From: JAEZHK01 sp040768845
GTDB lineage: Bacteria; Bacillota; Clostridia; Christensenellales; Aristaeellaceae
Length of the DNA: 64,000 nucleotides
NCBI GenBank assembly: GCA_040768845.1
Contig: JAXGME010000003.1
Span: 310,001 to 374,000 of the forward strand
Direction: 5' to 3'
The translations under genes and the position numbers were made by a program. Position 1 is the stretch's first letter. Every line of letters begins with the position of its first letter. Under the pieces are notes generated by a model. That model did not search any database, was not told where the DNA came from, and saw only the letters and a list, made by a program, of their open reading frames with translations. Shown here one piece after another: positions 33,479 to 41,019 of the stretch.

Positions 33479-34492
33479 ATGCAACGCATTTTGAACGATC
33501 CCGACCGCATCGTGGACGAGATGCTTGCGGGCTTTGTCAAAAACCACGGGGATATCGTCAAACACGTTATTACGTCCGAGGACAGCCCGCGCGGCGTCAT
33601 TGCCGCCGTGGGAGCCCCTGTGCAGGGGAAGGTCGGCATTGTAACGGGAGGGGGCTCGGGCCATAAGCCGGCCTTTATTGGATATGTCGGGAAAAACATG
33701 TGCGATGCGGCGGCGGTCGGCGAAATCTGCTCGTCTCCCACGGCCATCGCCTTCCTGGAGGCATTCCGCGCGGCGAATGGGGGCGCGGGCATTGCCTGCC
33801 TCTATGGGAATTACTCCGGCGACAACATGAATGTCAAAATGGCCGCAAAGATGGCGAAGCGGGAAGGCATTTCTGTCAAGACGGTCATCGCCAATGACGA
33901 CGTGGCCTCTGCGCCGAAGGAGCAGCGCGAAAAGCGGCGCGGCGTAGCCGGCGAGATCTTTATGTGGAAGTGCGGCGGCGCCAAGGCGGCGCAGGGCGCC
34001 ACGCTGGACGAGGTCATTGAAACGGCGCAGAAGGCCATTGACAACACCCGTTCCGTCGGCATTGGCCTCACCCCCTGCACGCTCCCGGCCGTCGGGCACC
34101 CGAATTTTGAAATCAAGTCTGGCACGATGGAAGTTGGCATCGGCCACCACGGTGAGCCCGGCATTGAGGTGTGCCCGCTGGAAACTGCGGCCGAGATGGC
34201 CCGGCGCATGGTGAACATCGTATTGCCGGACTATCCCTTTGGTGCGGGCGACGAGGTGGCGGTGCTCGTTTCCGGACTGGGCGCGACACCGGTCATGGAG
34301 TTGTATGTGCTCTACAACGAAGTTGAAACGCTGCTGGCAGAAAAGGGAATAAAGGTGTACCGCTCCTATGTGGGCAATTACTTTACTTCGCTTGACATGA
34401 TGGGCGCGACGCTCACAGTCATGAAGCTGGACGAGGAGCTTAAGGCGCTCATGGACATGCCGGTGGACACCATGGGGCTTAAGCAGTTCTGA
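33479..34492 (+). CDS. DhaK-like ketose kinase subunit, paralogue 2
   Basis: A 337-residue DhaK homologue with the classical layout: G-G-G-S-G-H-K-P (His62), G-N-Y-S-G-D and G-H-H-G-E-P-G with the carbonyl-binding His224. It is followed 11 bp later by dhaL, so these two form the working kinase. No DhaM phosphotransferase gene is nearby, so DhaL may use ATP directly, as in known erythrulose kinases, unless a DhaM lies elsewhere. The ATG follows TTGGAGG. Substrate may be dihydroxyacetone or a C4 ketose such as erythrulose. Confidence 0.9.
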   Translation: MQRILNDPDRIVDEMLAGFVKNHGDIVKHVITSEDSPRGVIAAVGAPVQGKVGIVTGGGSGHKPAFIGYVGKNMCDAAAVGEICSSPTAIAFLEAFRAANGGAGIACLYGNYSGDNMNVKMAAKMAKREGISVKTVIANDDVASAPKEQREKRRGVAGEIFMWKCGGAKAAQGATLDEVIETAQKAIDNTRSVGIGLTPCTLPAVGHPNFEIKSGTMEVGIGHHGEPGIEVCPLETAAEMARRMVNIVLPDYPFGAGDEVAVLVSGLGATPVMELYVLYNEVETLLAEKGIKVYRSYVGNYFTSLDMMGATLTVMKLDEELKALMDMPVDTMGLKQF

Positions 34493-34503
34493 GGAGGGAG
34501 AGC

Positions 34504-35148
34504 ATGGCTTTTGTGGAGAACGCCGGCGGGCGGCCGATCCTGCTTGCAATGGTTAAGGCGGTCCAGCAGGGCAAACAGTACTTGAGCGACGTGGACGGCC
34601 TGGTTGGCGATGGCGACCATGGCGCGAACATGAACAAGGGTTTTACCATGTATCAGGAGCAGCTGGGCGCGCGCGACACCTCTTTCTCCGATGGCCTTTA
34701 TGATTTGGGGAGCGTGCTGCTCAATAAAATCGGTGGCTCTATGGGCCCCATCTACGGGACAGTTTTCATGGAAATGTCCGATCGGGCGGAGGATGCTGAG
34801 AAAATTGATCTGCCCCTGTTCTGCAATATGATGGAGGCCGGACTTGAGGGATTGTATGACATCGTGGAAGCCCGCCCGGGCGATAAGACGCTGGTGGACA
34901 CGCTCTATCCGGCGCTCACCGCGTTGAAAGCGGCAAAGGATGCGGGCGCGCCCTTCACCGACGCGCTGGACGGTATGAAGGCCGCGGCCGAAAAGGGGCG
35001 GGACTCGACAAAGGAGCTCGTCGCGCGGTATGGGCGCTCCGCGCGCTTGGGCGAGCGCTCCCGCGGTGTGCTGGATGCCGGGGCCGTATCCTGTGCCCTG
35101 ATTCTCGGCGCGATGGCAGACGCAATGAAATCCGCGCTGCAGGAATAG
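34504..35148 (+). CDS. dhaL: DhaL-like nucleotide-binding kinase subunit
   Basis: A 214-residue eight-helix barrel protein that holds ADP/ATP and Mg. The metal ligands sit in V-G-D-G-D-H-G-A-N-M near residue 33. G-G-S-M-G-P-I-Y-G, A-R-P-G-D-K-T-L-V-D and Y-G-R-S-A-R-L-G-E-R-S complete the site; the last reads Y-G-R-A-S-Y-L-G-E-R in typical DhaL. GAGGGAGAG precedes the ATG. It phosphorylates the ketose bound by DhaK. Confidence 0.92.
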   Translation: MAFVENAGGRPILLAMVKAVQQGKQYLSDVDGLVGDGDHGANMNKGFTMYQEQLGARDTSFSDGLYDLGSVLLNKIGGSMGPIYGTVFMEMSDRAEDAEKIDLPLFCNMMEAGLEGLYDIVEARPGDKTLVDTLYPALTALKAAKDAGAPFTDALDGMKAAAEKGRDSTKELVARYGRSARLGERSRGVLDAGAVSCALILGAMADAMKSALQE

Positions 35149-35166
35149 ACGGAGAGGAGTGGCGAA

Positions 35167-35601
35167 ATGCACAGCATTGCCATCGGTTGCGACCCGAACG
35201 CGGCGCAGGTCAAGCGGGAGATGATTGATTTCCTGAAGGAAAAGGGCTACGCCGTCACCGACTTTGGAAGCGATGACGTCATTTATGCCAACGTCGCGGC
35301 ATCTGTCGCAACGGCGGTGGCGGCCAGACGGTATGACCGGGGAATCCTCATTTGCGGAACGGGCATCGGCGTATCGTTGGCGGCCAACAAGGTTAAAGGC
35401 GCCTATGCGGCGCTGTTGACAGACATTTACTCGGCGGAGCGGGCGCGGAAGAGCAATGACTGCAACATCGCCTGCTTTGGCGCTTTCACCCTTGGGATCA
35501 TGCCTATGAAGCGTTTGGTGGAGGAATTTCTCACGAGCGAATTTGAGCAGGGCTGCGCATCCCAGCCGAAGGTGGACGGGATTCGCCATCTGGAAGGATA
35601 G
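35167..35601 (+). CDS. RpiB-family sugar-phosphate isomerase, divergent
   Basis: A 144-residue RpiB/LacAB fold protein with the conserved C-G-T-G-I-G loop near residue 60 and A-N-K-V-K-G. The usual G-C-D-H-A-G near the N-terminus is G-C-D-P-N-A, so the phosphate- or sugar-contacting His is lost. Y-P-D-F is replaced by Y-A-N-V. These changes argue against plain ribose-5-phosphate isomerase. RpiB relatives that isomerise erythrulose-4-phosphate to erythrose-4-phosphate are known in tetritol pathways, and this gene follows the kinase genes directly. The exact substrate is unproven. Confidence 0.85.
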   Translation: MHSIAIGCDPNAAQVKREMIDFLKEKGYAVTDFGSDDVIYANVAASVATAVAARRYDRGILICGTGIGVSLAANKVKGAYAALLTDIYSAERARKSNDCNIACFGAFTLGIMPMKRLVEEFLTSEFEQGCASQPKVDGIRHLEG

Positions 35602-35692
35602 GGAGCTTTCAGCTTCTGAAAAAAGGCTCCGTGGAGCGCGCTTTCCGGCATCAGATCCCGGCGCCCTGCCCGCCATGCGGAGGAGGAGCATC

Positions 35693-36178
35693 TTGAGCGT
35701 TTCTGAAAACCTGCAGGATATGACAGCCTGGAAATTGATCGAACAGTTGGATGAATTGTACCGCGGTTTTGCCGCGGCTGCCGCAGGCTCGGCAAAAAGC
35801 GGCCTGGCGGGGCTGTTTGGCCTCTGGTTTCACAGCCCCGACCCGTCAAACGCAGAGCCAATCTGCGCCGATTTTCTTAAGGGTGTTCAGGCCCTTTCCA
35901 CCGAGCTCGCGGAGGCGATGCGCCGGGAGGATGCCGCCATTCGGGGAGCCTGCGCCCGGACGGCGGCAGGGATAATGCTGACCGCCAAGCCAGCAAACAC
36001 AAAGAGCCGGGCCGAGTGGTATATGGTGGCGGCGGAATACGCCTTCGCCGTGTTGATTCCATACATCCCGCCGGAGACGCTGAACGAAATACGGGCGAAT
36101 TACATGCGCGACAACCCAGAGCGCAGGATGTATCCCCGCCAGCGGGAATTGCTCCGGATGATGAAGCGGCATGGCTGA
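35693..36178 (+). CDS. Hypothetical protein at the end of the catabolic operon
   Basis: A soluble, mostly alpha-helical protein of 161 residues. It has no motif that I recognise; P-E-R-R-M-Y-P-R-Q-R near the C-terminus is very basic. The TTG at 35693 has GGAGGAGG about 7 nt upstream; ATG 35675 in the same frame lacks a site. It lies 91 bp after the rpiB-like gene on the same strand, so it may be co-transcribed. No terminator is visible after it. Confidence 0.55.
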   Translation: MSVSENLQDMTAWKLIEQLDELYRGFAAAAAGSAKSGLAGLFGLWFHSPDPSNAEPICADFLKGVQALSTELAEAMRREDAAIRGACARTAAGIMLTAKPANTKSRAEWYMVAAEYAFAVLIPYIPPETLNEIRANYMRDNPERRMYPRQRELLRMMKRHG

Positions 36179-36539
36179 CGGCTTCGGGCCGGGCTTTTCC
36201 GGCGCGGCCTGGTTGGGCTGGGATTTGAGAACGGGCAAAAAGTCCTTCAGCCCTTCCGGACCATGAGCCTGAAAACCTTGCCGCCGTGCTTTTCTCCACA
36301 ACTTTTCCTGCCGTCTCAAGCGCCTCCAGCATCCGTTTGGCATCTCTTCCCAATGGCAGACAGGCGTACATTTGGGGCACACACAGACAGCCACGTACGC
36401 GGCTGTCTCAGGCCATCGGCTTAGCCGGCGGCCTTGATCGCGCTTTCATTCGGAGGGCCGGGTTCTCCTGAGAGAGGGAATCCGGATTCTCGCCCCTGCC
36501 CATCGGTGCGCTTCGGATAGCACATGGAAAATGCGCGGG
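36179..36539 (+). other. 361-base gap between convergent genes
   Basis: No credible gene or promoter is seen. It holds a hairpin, AGACAGCC (36385-36392) with GGCTGTCT (36401-36408) and an 8-nt centre, without a T-run. Open frames on the minus strand here have weak coding character and may be remnants of lost genes. Confidence 0.5.
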
Positions 36540-37211
36540 CTACCAAAGGCCCGGAAGAATTCTGTACCGGACTCGCTTTTTGTACTCGGCGTATCCGGGG
36601 AGCCCCGCCTCCAGCACCTTTTCCTCGTTCCGGATTCTCCTTGCGACGAGGGCGGGATAGGCGAGGAAGATCAAGAGGGAAGGCAGCGACCCCAGCATGA
36701 GCGGCACCGTCAGGAAAAGGAACAGCGTGGAGGTGTACATCGGGTGACGGACGACGCCGTATAGCCCCGTATCAATGACCTTCTGTCCCTTTTGAATCTC
36801 AACGACCCTGGACAGGTACGCGTTTTCCCGGAGAACTTCGGCGTAGAGCGCGTAGGCCGCCAGAAATACGGCGCCGCTTGCGAAGACCATCCAATCCGGC
36901 AGGGCCGTCCAGCCAAAGCGGCGATTCAGGCCCGCGGCGAGGAAGCCCAAGAGGAACATGAGCCCCCCGCCCCAGATGACGGCCCGCTGCTCAGGTTCCC
37001 TCTCCTTTGCGTTCAAGCGCTTTTGCAGCAGCTCGGGATTCCTGATCCACAGCGCGAGCCCGGCAAACCCCATGGGGACAAACAACAGGGCCATGAACAG
37101 CCATGCGTTCCAAAAGCTCAGGGTTCCGGCCGGGACAAACAGGAAAACGGCAGTCAGGATAAGCCCCGCCAGGAGTTTTCCGGTTGCCTGAATCAGCAGC
37201 TTGACGTCCAC
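36540..37211 (-). CDS. ICMT/PEMT-family membrane methyltransferase (second copy)
   Basis: A 223-residue protein with five or six hydrophobic segments. The SAM-binding C-terminal signature is I-D-T-G-L-Y-G-V-V-R-H-P-M-Y-T near residue 140, and R-R-I-R-N-E-E is near 195. It resembles isoprenylcysteine carboxyl methyltransferases and phospholipid methyltransferases; the bacterial substrate is unknown. The GTG at 37211 lies 5 bp after the stop of the upstream gene with AAGG between. It is probably translated from the same mRNA as the small Cys-rich protein. Confidence 0.8.
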   Translation of the reverse strand: MDVKLLIQATGKLLAGLILTAVFLFVPAGTLSFWNAWLFMALLFVPMGFAGLALWIRNPELLQKRLNAKEREPEQRAVIWGGGLMFLLGFLAAGLNRRFGWTALPDWMVFASGAVFLAAYALYAEVLRENAYLSRVVEIQKGQKVIDTGLYGVVRHPMYTSTLFLFLTVPLMLGSLPSLLIFLAYPALVARRIRNEEKVLEAGLPGYAEYKKRVRYRILPGLW

Positions 37212-37216
37212 GCGCC

Positions 37217-37576
37217 TTAGAGCATTTGCCGCTTTTTCGCGAGAATCGCCGCGGCGGCGGAGCAGGCCGGACAGTCGCAATGGGTGGCGCCCGCCGCCTT
37301 GATCGATCGCGCATGGGCGAGAAGATTCTGCGCGCCGGCCTGCCCAAAGTGGGCGACAGCCGCGTCGGAAGCCGCAAATACGATCAGGCCGTCGATGGGT
37401 TCGATGTCTTCTTCAAGCTCCGCAATGTACTTCCGGGTTTCGGCGGCCTCTCTTTCCGTGCCCACGGCGTCAAGCCATGCCTGCGCGGCGGCCTTCGCCT
37501 CATGGCAGCAGGAGGGCGCGGCCGTCATCTCCCGCGTCTTTTCAGTGACAAACGCCAATACTTCCCGATCCACCAT
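37217..37576 (-). CDS. Small conserved Cys-rich protein (often mislabelled Hsp90 chaperone)
   Basis: A 119-residue soluble protein. It has a Cys-Cys pair in A-P-S-C-C-H-E-A-K near residue 23 and a C-terminal C-D-C-P-A-C near residue 102, so metal or thiol chemistry is likely. In genome annotations this family often carries the name molecular chaperone Hsp90, but it shows no Hsp90 features and is far too short. The ATG at 37576 follows GGGAGGA. A promoter is at 37670-37698. The function is unknown. Confidence 0.7.
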   Translation of the reverse strand: MVDREVLAFVTEKTREMTAAPSCCHEAKAAAQAWLDAVGTEREAAETRKYIAELEEDIEPIDGLIVFAASDAAVAHFGQAGAQNLLAHARSIKAAGATHCDCPACSAAAAILAKKRQML

Positions 37577-37669
37577 GCATTCCTCCCTTTCCGAGCGTCC
37601 ATCCGGCCCGGCATCACGCCGCGCGGAGGGACGGCTTCTTACCAATAGATAACCATGGGCGCCGTCTGC

Positions 37670-37698
37670 ATTATACCACGATGGGCCCCTCCGGTAAA
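37670..37698 (-). promoter_or_regulatory. Promoter of the Cys-rich protein / ICMT operon
   Basis: On the minus strand: TTTACC (37698-37693), 17 bp, TATAAT (37675-37670), about 95 bp before the ATG. Confidence 0.6.
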
Positions 37699-37724
37699 GC
37701 CGGGGTTTCCCTTGGGTTGACAAA

Positions 37725-37766
37725 GGCCCTCTCGAAAAACGCGGTGCCGCGTTTTTTGGGAGGGCC
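37725..37766. terminator. Bidirectional terminator after the L,D-transpeptidase gene
   Basis: A core hairpin CGCGG-TG-CCGCG is flanked by A5 on one side and T6 on the other, inside outer arms GGCCCTC and GAGGGCC. It can stop transcription in either direction. It lies about 35 bp past the minus-strand stop at 37801. Confidence 0.8.
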
Positions 37767-37800
37767 GGGGCTGCGCGCTTTTCAGACCGCGCGCCGCGGA

Positions 37801-39153
37801 TTACTTCTGGATGAGGATCTGCGTGCCGACGCCGCAGTTCTCCCAGATCCACTTGGCGTCCTTGACCTGCACCCGGATGCATCCGTGGGAGGCGCGCCTG
37901 CCCAGGCTGCGCACCGAACCGGAAGTGGGACTGCCGCCCTTTTTCTGGAAGATGACGGAGTGGATCATGATGTCGCCCTTCACGTAGAAGGCGTACTGGG
38001 CCCAGCAGTTGAAGTCCTTGAAATAGTGCCAGCGCTTGCCGGGGCCGGTGGTATCCTGGAAGGTACCGGTGGGCGTGGGCGTCTTGGGAAGACCCGTGGA
38101 GCACTTGACCTTTTTGACCAGCTTGGTATAGCCGTTGTCGTTGTCGCTCCAGGCGTACACGTACAGCCGCTGCTGGCTGATGTCCACCTTGATGGAATAG
38201 GGGTGGTAGGGCTTGTCGGAGGGCAGCGCGTTTTCGGAGAACAGCAGCTTCTGGGTGACCTCGTCGGCAATGCCCGTTTCGGGGATGCCGTTGACCTTCT
38301 GAAAGTAGGCGAGCCCTTCCTGGGTTTTCGCGCCGAACACGCCGTCGTCGCCCTTGTAGAGGTAGTTCATGTACATCAGCCGGCGCTGAACGCGCTGGGT
38401 ATCCAACCCGGAGGAGCCGGAGGTGATGGTTTCCCGGTACAGGGAAAAGCCGCTGGAAATGGCCTGCATCGTCTTGGCGTCCACGACGCCGGTGACGGGA
38501 TAGGCCGGGGCGGGGGTGGGGGTGGGCACCGCGGTCGGAGCGGGCGTCGCCGCGTCCGCGCCGCCGGACAGCGCCTCTACCGTGCCGTCGCCGTAGCTGC
38601 TCTCGTCCGCAAACGTGGCGGACGCGGCGGGCTCGACGCCGGATTCCAGCATGTTCAGGTATTCCTGCAGCGACATCACCGCATCCTCGGTGGCGGTGCC
38701 AAAGATGCCGTCCGGCTTCTGGGACAGGAAGCCCCAGATCACCAGTTTCTGCTGAAGCTCCGATACCGACGGGCCGCTCATGCCCACCGCGATGGGCGTG
38801 GGCGCCGGCGTCGGAAAGGGCGTGGGCGTCGGCTCGGCGGTATCTTCCGGCGCAATCGGCGTGTCCGTGTAGCGCACCACCACGTCGGTTTCCGCGGAGG
38901 CGGACTGCGCCGCGGACGGATCGACAGCCGCGGAAACCGTCGCCCCGAAATCAACCGCCTCGTCCTCAACGGGGACGGCGGCCGGAGCGGCCGACGCGGC
39001 CTGGGAGGCCGACGCGGCCTGGGAGGCCGACGCGGCCTGGGAGGCTGACGCGGCCTGGGAGGCGGCGGACGGGCGGACGACTTCCGCGCTGGGGAAAAGC
39101 GTGTATGCCAGCAGCACCACGACAAACACGACAAGGGACAGCTTGCGCGCCAA
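37801..39153 (-). CDS. L,D-transpeptidase (YkuD) with peptidoglycan-binding region
   Basis: A secreted or membrane-anchored 450-residue protein. Residues 1-25 are a signal anchor. Next come an Ala/Ser/Gln repeat (about 30-55), a Pro/Thr-rich linker and two PG_binding_1-like modules (around 125-165 and 240-300). The C-terminal YkuD domain has H-S-V-I-F and the active-site S-H-G-C-I-R-V near residue 425. The enzyme makes 3-3 cross-links in peptidoglycan or attaches proteins to it. The ATG follows AAGGAG. The A-S-Q-A-A-S repeat is encoded by 18-bp units like those in glmS. Confidence 0.9.
   Translation of the reverse strand: MARKLSLVVFVVVLLAYTLFPSAEVVRPSAASQAASASQAASASQAASASQAASAAPAAVPVEDEAVDFGATVSAAVDPSAAQSASAETDVVVRYTDTPIAPEDTAEPTPTPFPTPAPTPIAVGMSGPSVSELQQKLVIWGFLSQKPDGIFGTATEDAVMSLQEYLNMLESGVEPAASATFADESSYGDGTVEALSGGADAATPAPTAVPTPTPAPAYPVTGVVDAKTMQAISSGFSLYRETITSGSSGLDTQRVQRRLMYMNYLYKGDDGVFGAKTQEGLAYFQKVNGIPETGIADEVTQKLLFSENALPSDKPYHPYSIKVDISQQRLYVYAWSDNDNGYTKLVKKVKCSTGLPKTPTPTGTFQDTTGPGKRWHYFKDFNCWAQYAFYVKGDIMIHSVIFQKKGGSPTSGSVRSLGRRASHGCIRVQVKDAKWIWENCGVGTQILIQK
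38990..39061. repeat. Four tandem 18-bp repeats inside the L,D-transpeptidase gene
   Basis: Units start at 38990, 39008, 39026 and 39044, with one C-to-T difference in the last. The 17-mer GGGAGGCCGACGCGGCC occurs here on the + strand at 39003 and 39021, and also at 6673 and 6709 in glmS. Here the gene reads the opposite strand, giving A-S-Q-A-A-S. Confidence 0.9.
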
Positions 39154-39201
39154 TATGGTTCACTCCTTCAAGCTGAGGACATCGATGGGAATACTCGCCT
39201 G

Positions 39202-39207
39202 ATTATA
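39202..39207 (-). promoter_or_regulatory. Extended -10 promoter of the L,D-transpeptidase gene
   Basis: On the minus strand TGG precedes TATAAT (39207-39202), a TGn extended -10. No good -35 box is found at 16-18 bp. It lies about 50 bp before the ATG at 39153. Confidence 0.5.
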
Positions 39208-39257
39208 CCATATCCAACCTGGGAATGCACGTAAAATGGATGTGGCGCAAATGTGGA

Positions 39258-39281
39258 GCGCGGCGCTCCGGAGCGCCGCGC
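39258..39281. terminator. 24-bp palindrome after the small lipoprotein gene
   Basis: An 11-bp arm CGCGGCGCTCC at 39259-39269 is followed at once by its complement, with one more pair at the ends. It lies 8 bp past the lipoprotein stop, with only a short T stretch. A terminator or mRNA-end stabiliser is likely. Confidence 0.5.
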
Positions 39282-39288
39282 ATTGGGC

Positions 39289-39405
39289 TTACGGCCCATT
39301 GACCGTAACATGAGACGCGTTTTCCACCACCTGATAGCGGCAGCCCGACAGCAGGGCCGGCGCGACCAGCAGCACGATCAGAAGCGCAATCACCAGTTTT
39401 CGCAC
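39289..39405 (-). CDS. 38-residue lipoprotein
   Basis: Short gene: the GTG at 39405 has GGGAGGA about 8 nt upstream, and the stop is TAA at 39291-39289. The product starts M-R-K-L, has a hydrophobic core of about 15 residues and a lipobox L-L-S-G-C with Cys22, leaving a mature lipopeptide of 17 residues. Its context, downstream of the HAD hydrolase gene by 30 bp on the same strand, suggests co-transcription with xpt-HAD. No function is known; it could be an envelope structural peptide. Confidence 0.65.
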   Translation of the reverse strand: MRKLVIALLIVLLVAPALLSGCRYQVVENASHVTVNGP

Positions 39406-39435
39406 GGCGCGTTCCTCCCGTCTTTGCAATCGGGG

Positions 39436-40218
39436 CTACATCAGGCCGCTCATATCGGCCAGGCGGTCAAAGGTCAGGTGCGGCTTGATGGGGGAGGCGG
39501 CGGCCATCTCGGGCGTGGTTTCGCCCGAGAGCACCAGGATCGACAGCATGCCGTGCTTGAGCCCGGTTTCGACGTCGGTGTACAGCCGGTCGCCCACCAT
39601 GGCCATTTCGGCGGGGGCCAGGCCGGTGCGGGCCACGGCGGCTTCCACGATGCCCCTGTGGGGCTTGCCCACGATGAGATCGGGCCTGCGGCCGGCGGAA
39701 GCCTCGATGAAGGCGATGATCGCGCCGATGTCGGGCGCGAAGCCGGTTTCGGTGGGGCAGTTGAAATCCGGATGGGAGGCGATGTACGGCAGCCCCGCGC
39801 GGACCAAATCGCACACCCGGGTCATCTTTTTGTAGTCCAGCGTGGTGTCGTAGCCGATGACCACGATCTCCGGGTTCTCCGGGTCGATGGCGATGCCGCC
39901 TTCGCGCATCTCCTCAAGCATGTATTCGTTGCCCAGGAGAAACGCGCGCCGGCCGGGGTAGAGCTCGTTCACCTTGATGGCGGTGGCCTGGGTGCTGGTC
40001 AGCACCTTTTCGGGGCCGACCGCAAGGCCCATGCGCGCCAGGCGCTTTACGTAATAGCCGGCGTTGTGGGAGGAGTTGTTGGTCAGAAAAAGGAAGTCCC
40101 GCCCGCTTTTTTTCACGGCCTCGATGAAGTCCAGCGAACCGGGCAGGATGCGCTCGCCCAGGTAAAAGGTGCCGTCCATGTCCAGAAGGAACAGCCTGAC
40201 GTCCGCGATGGTGGGCAT
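39436..40218 (-). CDS. HAD-IIA family sugar/nucleotide phosphatase (NagD-like)
   Basis: A 260-residue HAD hydrolase. Motif 1 is D-M-D-G-T-F-Y near residue 12, motif 2 L-T-N-N-S-S near 45, a Lys in G-K-P-H-R-G near 185 and motif 4 G-D-R-L-Y-T-D near 210. The long cap is of the C2 type. Members dephosphorylate small phosphorylated sugars or nucleotides. The ATG follows GGAGGAA, 3 bp after the xpt stop, so the two are co-translated. NagD-like repair or overflow phosphatase activity is the likely role. Confidence 0.88.
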   Translation of the reverse strand: MPTIADVRLFLLDMDGTFYLGERILPGSLDFIEAVKKSGRDFLFLTNNSSHNAGYYVKRLARMGLAVGPEKVLTSTQATAIKVNELYPGRRAFLLGNEYMLEEMREGGIAIDPENPEIVVIGYDTTLDYKKMTRVCDLVRAGLPYIASHPDFNCPTETGFAPDIGAIIAFIEASAGRRPDLIVGKPHRGIVEAAVARTGLAPAEMAMVGDRLYTDVETGLKHGMLSILVLSGETTPEMAAASPIKPHLTFDRLADMSGLM

Positions 40219-40221
40219 AAT

Positions 40222-40797
40222 CTATTCCTCCGCAAATTCGATTTCGCCATAGTCCAGCCGCTTGACGGAGGCCAGCGCAGTGACGGGATAGCCCGCCTCC
40301 TCCAGCAGCGCGCGGCCCGGCTGGAACGACTTTTCGATGACGATGCCTACGCCCGCCACGCTGGCGCCTGCCAGCTCGATCAGCTTGCACGCGCCGGAGG
40401 CCGCCGCGCCGTTGGCCAGAAAGTCGTCGATAAAGAGCACCCGGTCGCCCCGCTCGATAAACTTGGTCTTGAGGGTCAGCTGGTAGTTGCTGCCCTTGGT
40501 GAAGGAGAAGACGTTGGTCTGCAGGATGTCCTCGGACAGAATGCTGGAGGAGGATTTCTTCATCACAACCAGCGGCAGCTTCATCGCCAGCGCGGTCATC
40601 GCGGCGGGCACAATGCCGGAGGATTCGATCGTCATCACGCGGGTCGCGCCGGAATCCCCGAAGATCCGGGCAAACTCGTCGCCAATTTCCCGCATCAGCT
40701 CCACGTCCACCTGGTGGTTGAGAAACGAATCCACCAGCAGAATGTGCTGGCTGAGCGCCTTGCCGTCTTTGAGAATGCGCTGCCTGAGAAGTTCCAA
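40222..40797 (-). CDS. xpt: Xanthine phosphoribosyltransferase
   Basis: A type I PRTase of 191 residues, the normal Xpt length. It converts xanthine and PRPP to XMP in purine salvage. The PRPP loop is V-L-F-I-D-D-F-L-A-N-G near residue 130. E-S-S-G-I-V-P and K-K-S-S-S-S are Xpt-type stretches that separate it from adenine PRTase. The TTG at 40797 follows GGGAG by about 10 nt. The leader from the predicted promoter is only about 30 nt, so there is no room for the purine riboswitch that often controls xpt in Bacillota. Confidence 0.92.
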   Translation of the reverse strand: MELLRQRILKDGKALSQHILLVDSFLNHQVDVELMREIGDEFARIFGDSGATRVMTIESSGIVPAAMTALAMKLPLVVMKKSSSSILSEDILQTNVFSFTKGSNYQLTLKTKFIERGDRVLFIDDFLANGAAASGACKLIELAGASVAGVGIVIEKSFQPGRALLEEAGYPVTALASVKRLDYGEIEFAEE

Positions 40798-40834
40798 ATC
40801 GTACCATCTCCCGAGCCAATGTAGTGTCCTAAGT

Positions 40835-40863
40835 ACTATACATGCTTTTTGACGGATGGTCAA
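40835..40863 (-). promoter_or_regulatory. Promoter of xpt
   Basis: TTGACC (40863-40858), 17 bp, TATAGT (40840-40835) on the minus strand. A partial dyad TAGT...ACTA (40822-40838) overlaps the start region. Confidence 0.7.
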
Positions 40864-40956
40864 CGAAATTTGCATGAAATCGTTCGGATCAGCGGCCGGC
40901 GCGCGCGGATGCCGCCCGGTGTGCGTGCCGGGGCGGCATTTAATATGAAATCTGAC

Positions 40957-40985
40957 TTGACAGAAAGGGCGTTTCATTCTAAAAT
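40957..40985 (+). promoter_or_regulatory. Promoter of the FAD-dependent dehydrogenase gene
   Basis: TTGACA (40957-40962), 17 bp, TAAAAT (40980-40985); the ATG follows at 41020. Confidence 0.75.
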
Positions 40986-41019
40986 TATCAGGTTGCGGAC
41001 GATAAGGAAGGTGTTGTGT

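Noticed and set aside
35846..36394. Minus-strand frames of 167 and 182 codons
   Set aside because: They overlap the better-supported hypothetical gene on the + strand and lack start signals.
38990..39061. Possible CRISPR array from 18-bp repeats
   Set aside because: Repeats are direct tandem without spacers and lie in a coding region; no cas genes.
40798..40835. Purine riboswitch before xpt
   Set aside because: The leader is too short and lacks the aptamer core.
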